15,320 nt of DNA from positions 1 to 15,320 of the forward strand of contig MFZI01000011.1 in assembly GCA_001789355.1 (NCBI GenBank), in the 5' to 3' direction. The notes under the pieces were generated by a model that was given only the letters and a program-made list of their open reading frames with translations, was not told the origin of the DNA and did not search any database. Of this stretch, positions 12,885 to 15,320 are shown piece by piece (the first letter of the stretch is position 1; each line of letters starts with the position of its first letter). The translations under genes and the position numbers were made by a program. Source of the stretch: Candidatus Roizmanbacteria bacterium RIFCSPHIGHO2_01_FULL_39_8. Its GTDB lineage: Bacteria > Patescibacteriota > Microgenomatia > UBA1406 > GWC2-37-13.

Positions 12885-13778
12885 ATGAACTATAAACAAC
12901 TTCCTACAATAACTCCTAAACAAAAAGAAATCATCGATCTTGTTTTTAAATTCAGATTTATCAATAGACATCAAATACAAAGACTGTTCAATCATAAAGA
13001 TGCCAGACGCATAAATACCTGGCTTAGGGATTTAGTTAACAAAAATTATTTAGGGAGAATCTATTCAACAAAGTTACTGGAAAATACTAAGCCTGCTATA
13101 TATTACTTGGGCAATAACGGCATTATTTTTATTCGATCCAAGAAGGGTGAGGAATATCAGGCAGAATATGAACATTTGGATTTTAAGCACATGAAGAAAT
13201 TCTATGAGGACAAACATGCTTCACAAACCTTTATTAATCACTGCGTAGCCATTTCTGAGTTTTATACCCAATTTAAAGAGTTTGAAAGAGCCAGTAAGCA
13301 GGATACGTTAGAATATGACGTTGAAACAAAAACTGAGATGTGGATAACCAAACAATTACATCATTATCCTGATGAAGATTTTCAAGAAATTAAAACATCG
13401 ATTCCTGATCTTTATATCGAGAAGGTCAAAAACCCATACAATAAAACTCTTCAGATTGAGACGTTCTTCCTTGAACTTTTTGATCCTCATGTCCCCAGAT
13501 ACGGTATACTTTACAAAATCAAGGAATTTATTAAACTCAAAGAGGAAGGTTCCTGGAAGCAATATGCTGGTCTAGATGATAAATTTCCAACAATTTTTTT
13601 AATCTTTCCTCACTACCGGAAGATTAATATGGTCATTGATAAAATACGGGAACAGCTTAATGGAAGTTATGAGTCTGATGACATTACTATTCAGACTACT
13701 ACTTACCAGAAGGCAATTACAGAGAAGATTACCAATAATAGTATTTGGACGAAAATTATTTTATCCTCGACGTCGTAA
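12885..13778 (+). CDS. Replication-relaxation family winged-helix protein
   Basis: This 297-aa protein resembles the Replic_Relax (PF13814-type) family found on plasmids and integrative elements. The N-terminal winged helix (about 8-84) contains TPKQKEIIDLVFKFRFINRHQ, HKDARRINTWLRDLVNKNYL and the wing ending in IYYLGNNGIIFI. After a helical middle part comes SIPDLYIEK (about 168-176), then FFLELFDPHVPRYGILYKIKEFIKL. This is the PD...E-D...K pattern of the family, loosely like a PD-(D/E)xK nuclease fold. Family members are linked to relaxation or replication of mobile DNA, mostly by annotation. Its placement divergent from the recombinase unit fits an element gene. It also carries the only obvious DNA-binding domain able to recognise the shared operators. 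Confidence 0.72.
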   Translation: MNYKQLPTITPKQKEIIDLVFKFRFINRHQIQRLFNHKDARRINTWLRDLVNKNYLGRIYSTKLLENTKPAIYYLGNNGIIFIRSKKGEEYQAEYEHLDFKHMKKFYEDKHASQTFINHCVAISEFYTQFKEFERASKQDTLEYDVETKTEMWITKQLHHYPDEDFQEIKTSIPDLYIEKVKNPYNKTLQIETFFLELFDPHVPRYGILYKIKEFIKLKEEGSWKQYAGLDDKFPTIFLIFPHYRKINMVIDKIREQLNGSYESDDITIQTTTYQKAITEKITNNSIWTKIILSSTS

Positions 13779-13864
13779 ATGCGGTTATAAGCGACACTTT
13801 GATTACTTTCATGCTCTCGTTGCGTTAACGGCTTTTTAAGGAAAGATCGTCTTCATACACATTA

Positions 13865-13873
13865 TGTTATAAT
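13865..13873 (+). promoter_or_regulatory. Extended -10 promoter of the folE-queD-queE operon
   Basis: TGTTATAAT is a perfect TGn + TATAAT, 37 nt before the folE ATG. It lies in a 132-nt gene-free gap after the replication-relaxation gene, which otherwise holds only a CGTTAACG palindrome (13823-13830). This suggests the preQ0 genes have their own promoter. No preQ1 riboswitch aptamer is visible in the short leader. Confidence 0.6.
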
Positions 13874-13910
13874 CTATTATTGTGAAAGCCTAAATAATTA
13901 ATCAACCATA

Positions 13911-14450
13911 ATGAAACTTACACCTACAATTAAAAAACTTCTTATTTACTTTGGTGAGGATATAAAAAGAGATGGTTTAAAAGAAACTCCAATAAGGGTT
14001 GAAAGAATGTATGAGGAGCTATTATCAGGGTATAAAAAAGATCCAAAATCAATTTTTAAGAAATTTGAAAGCGAATCGTATAAGGGTCTAATAACAGTGA
14101 CTAATATAGATTTTTTTAGCCTTTGTGAACATCATTTACTGCCTTTTTTTGGAAAAGTAAGTATTGGGTACATCCCTAATGGTCATATTCTTGGATTGTC
14201 TAAATTTGCAAGATTAGTTGATATTTATGCGAAAAGACTTCAGGTTCAGGAGCATTTAACAACGCAAATTGCGAACTCATTAATGAAGCATCTGAATGCG
14301 CAAGGAGTGATTGTACATATTACTGCAACCCATTTATGCATGAGCATGAGAGGTGTTAATAAAACAAATGTGGTAACAAAAACAACAATTGTTCGTGGTG
14401 TATTGAAAGAAGATCAATATCTGCAAAATCAATTTTATATGCAAATCTAA
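13911..14450 (+). CDS. folE: GTP cyclohydrolase I (FolE, type IA)
   Basis: This 179-aa enzyme converts GTP to 7,8-dihydroneopterin triphosphate, the entry step to folate, biopterin and 7-deazaguanine (preQ0) synthesis. Zinc ligands C72 and H75 lie in SLCEHHLLPFFG. H141 and the third ligand C143 lie in HLCMSMRGV. GLSKFARLVDIYAKRLQVQE (95-114) is the family core. It lacks the N-terminal extension of E. coli FolE, a common compact form. The partners decide the pathway: queD starts 4 nt after its stop and queE follows, so the product is meant for preQ0, not folate. The ATG start has no Shine-Dalgarno. Confidence 0.95.
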   Translation: MKLTPTIKKLLIYFGEDIKRDGLKETPIRVERMYEELLSGYKKDPKSIFKKFESESYKGLITVTNIDFFSLCEHHLLPFFGKVSIGYIPNGHILGLSKFARLVDIYAKRLQVQEHLTTQIANSLMKHLNAQGVIVHITATHLCMSMRGVNKTNVVTKTTIVRGVLKEDQYLQNQFYMQI

Positions 14451-14454
14451 CGAA

Positions 14455-14901
14455 ATGACAATTACTAAGATAATTGAATTTGATATGGGTCACAGAATTC
14501 CCAATCATAAATCACAATGCAGAAATCTTCATGGACATCGATATAAGTTAGAATTAAATATTGAAGGTGAAGTTCAGAAGGAGGTTGGGAGAAGCGAGGA
14601 AGGAATGGTATTCGATTTTATTGACGTTAAAACATTACTTATGAATGAAGTGCATTCTAAGTGCGACCATGCATTTATGTTTTATGAAAAAGATCCAGTG
14701 CTGGCGGTGTTTGCTAAAAAAAATAAGTCATTAAAATTTGTATCAGTTCCATTCATTCCAACGGCTGAAAATATTTCTGATTGGATTTTTAACATACTAT
14801 CGAAAAAGATAGAGATCATTTCAAAAAAAAAGTTTCATCTTCAAGGAATAAAATTATGGGAAACGCCAACGAGTAGTGCCTTTATTAGCAAAAAAAACTG
14901 A
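14455..14901 (+). CDS. queD: 6-carboxytetrahydropterin synthase QueD (PTPS family)
   Basis: This 148-aa enzyme turns 7,8-dihydroneopterin triphosphate into 6-carboxy-5,6,7,8-tetrahydropterin, step two of preQ0 synthesis. Zinc ligands H13 (DMGHRIPNH), H26 and H28 (CRNLHGHRY) are present, with catalytic cysteine C22. D71/H72 (CDHAF), the pterin-anchoring PTAENIS (102-108) and E136 in WETPTSSA complete the active site. The DMGHR...CRN.HGHRY variant looks to me like QueD copies from phages and mobile elements, but this is recollection and needs a tree. It sits between folE and queE with 4-nt and 1-nt gaps, so the three are one operon. Confidence 0.93.
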   Translation: MTITKIIEFDMGHRIPNHKSQCRNLHGHRYKLELNIEGEVQKEVGRSEEGMVFDFIDVKTLLMNEVHSKCDHAFMFYEKDPVLAVFAKKNKSLKFVSVPFIPTAENISDWIFNILSKKIEIISKKKFHLQGIKLWETPTSSAFISKKN

Positions 14902-14902
14902 A

Positions 14903-15320
14903 ATGAAAATAAAAAAAAATACAAAAAGAGCCTCAGATTTTTTAAAAAGTAAAGTCCCAAAAAAGTATAAGGACTTTGATAAACTGCGAATGATGGAGGA
15001 GTGTTTTAAGGTTTCAGGAGATGGTGTTTTTTATACGGTTCAAGGTGAAGGTATAAGTACGGGTCTTCCTTCTTGTTTTCTTCGACTACATACTTGTAAT
15101 TTGAGGTGTGTTTGGTGTGATACTTGGTATACCTGGAATCATAATACGAAAGAATTTTGGACGGAATTTCAGGATTGGAACATCGAAAAAACAAAAGAAA
15201 AAATTGAAAAAACTTGGGGATGTGAAAATTCATTAATTCAAAAGAGACTAGTAATTACTGGCGGTGAACCTTTAATTCAAAAAAATAAAATAGATAAATT
15301 AGTTGAGTTGATGCCTGGAT
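14903..15320 (+). CDS. queE: 7-carboxy-7-deazaguanine synthase QueE, radical SAM (cut by window end)
   Basis: The first 139 residues of QueE are visible; the rest is outside the window. QueE rearranges 6-carboxytetrahydropterin to 7-carboxy-7-deazaguanine using SAM, an iron-sulfur cluster and Mg2+. FYTVQGEG is the family's N-terminal substrate motif. CNLRCVWCD supplies the CX3CX2C cluster ligands, and VITGGEPLIQ is the SAM-binding GGEP motif. About 45 residues precede QGEG, longer than the usual 10-20, so translation might instead begin at the internal MMEE (codons 30-31). The next expected gene is queC, which would make preQ0. Confidence 0.93.
   Translation, partial: MKIKKNTKRASDFLKSKVPKKYKDFDKLRMMEECFKVSGDGVFYTVQGEGISTGLPSCFLRLHTCNLRCVWCDTWYTWNHNTKEFWTEFQDWNIEKTKEKIEKTWGCENSLIQKRLVITGGEPLIQKNKIDKLVELMPG

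Noticed and set aside
13356..13839. Overlapping ORFs of about 67 residues on both strands inside and after the replication-relaxation gene
   Set aside because: They are out-of-frame shadows with low-complexity residues and no family resemblance.
13801..13841. Terminator around CGTTAACG followed by TTTTT
   Set aside because: The best stem is about 4 bp (CGTT/AACG), too weak to support a Rho-independent terminator.
13779..13910. preQ1 riboswitch upstream of folE
   Set aside because: The leader after the -10 is only about 30 nt, and I see no preQ1-I hairpin with its A-rich tail nor larger preQ1-II/III structure.
12700..15320. Second copy of the tRNA-Phe 3' end marking the right boundary of the element
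   Set aside because: I searched by eye for GTTCGACTCTGACC and CCTCGGCA and found none, so the right boundary is left open.
1..15320. UGA recoded as glycine (genetic code 25)
   Set aside because: TGA terminates the adaptor, SDR, queD and recombinase genes at expected family lengths, including ATGA overlaps.
1..15320. CRISPR array
   Set aside because: No regularly spaced direct repeats and no cas-like proteins were seen.

Overview
This AT-rich window looks like a chromosome segment of a Candidate Phyla Radiation (Patescibacteria) bacterium. The evidence is tight packing with small intergenic gaps, divergent short versions of housekeeping proteins, almost no Shine-Dalgarno sequences, and an HTH/LAGLIDADG-like protein of a kind I associate with these genomes. 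The lineage is an inference; there is no rRNA here. TGA ends several clear genes (adaptor, SDR, queD, recombinase), so UGA is a stop and the UGA=Gly code of Gracilibacteria/Absconditabacteria does not apply.

Layout. 3-767: C-terminal part of a GT-C membrane glycosyltransferase. 816-3766: a MacAB/LolCDE-like efflux operon (adaptor, ATPase, permease). 3779-5822, minus strand: fpg/mutM and a GT4 glycosyltransferase. 5849-5913: a REP-like hairpin between divergent genes. 5926-10545: uppP, then plus-strand genes interleaved with tRNAs: tRNA-Arg(CCG), a UPF0213-type GIY-YIG protein, tRNA-Ala(CGC), a HAD hydrolase, an HTH + LAGLIDADG-like protein, tRNA-Ile(UAU), a FabG-like SDR and coaBC. 10650-10722: tRNA-Phe(GAA).

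From tRNA-Phe onward the content turns accessory. A large serine recombinase gene runs antisense into the tRNA 3' half, so its last codons and stop lie in the tRNA. Next come a 112-aa companion ORF, a 310-bp divergent control region with repeated operator half-sites (consensus TATAGATAGT), and a replication-relaxation family winged-helix protein. The window closes with a tight operon folE-queD-queE (queE cut by the edge), three of the four steps from GTP to preQ0.

The most interesting reading is an integrative element at tRNA-Phe whose right end was not found. It may carry a 7-deazaguanine (preQ0) pathway as cargo, for DNA modification or for queuosine. The deciding genes (queC, then tgt/queA/queG versus dpdA-like genes) would lie beyond position 15320.

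Expression signals are consistent across the window: extended -10 boxes (TGnTATAAT-like) before tRNA-Arg, tRNA-Ile and folE; -10 boxes only 5-7 nt before two start codons (likely leaderless mRNAs); and two genes that start 1 and 4 nt after a tRNA.
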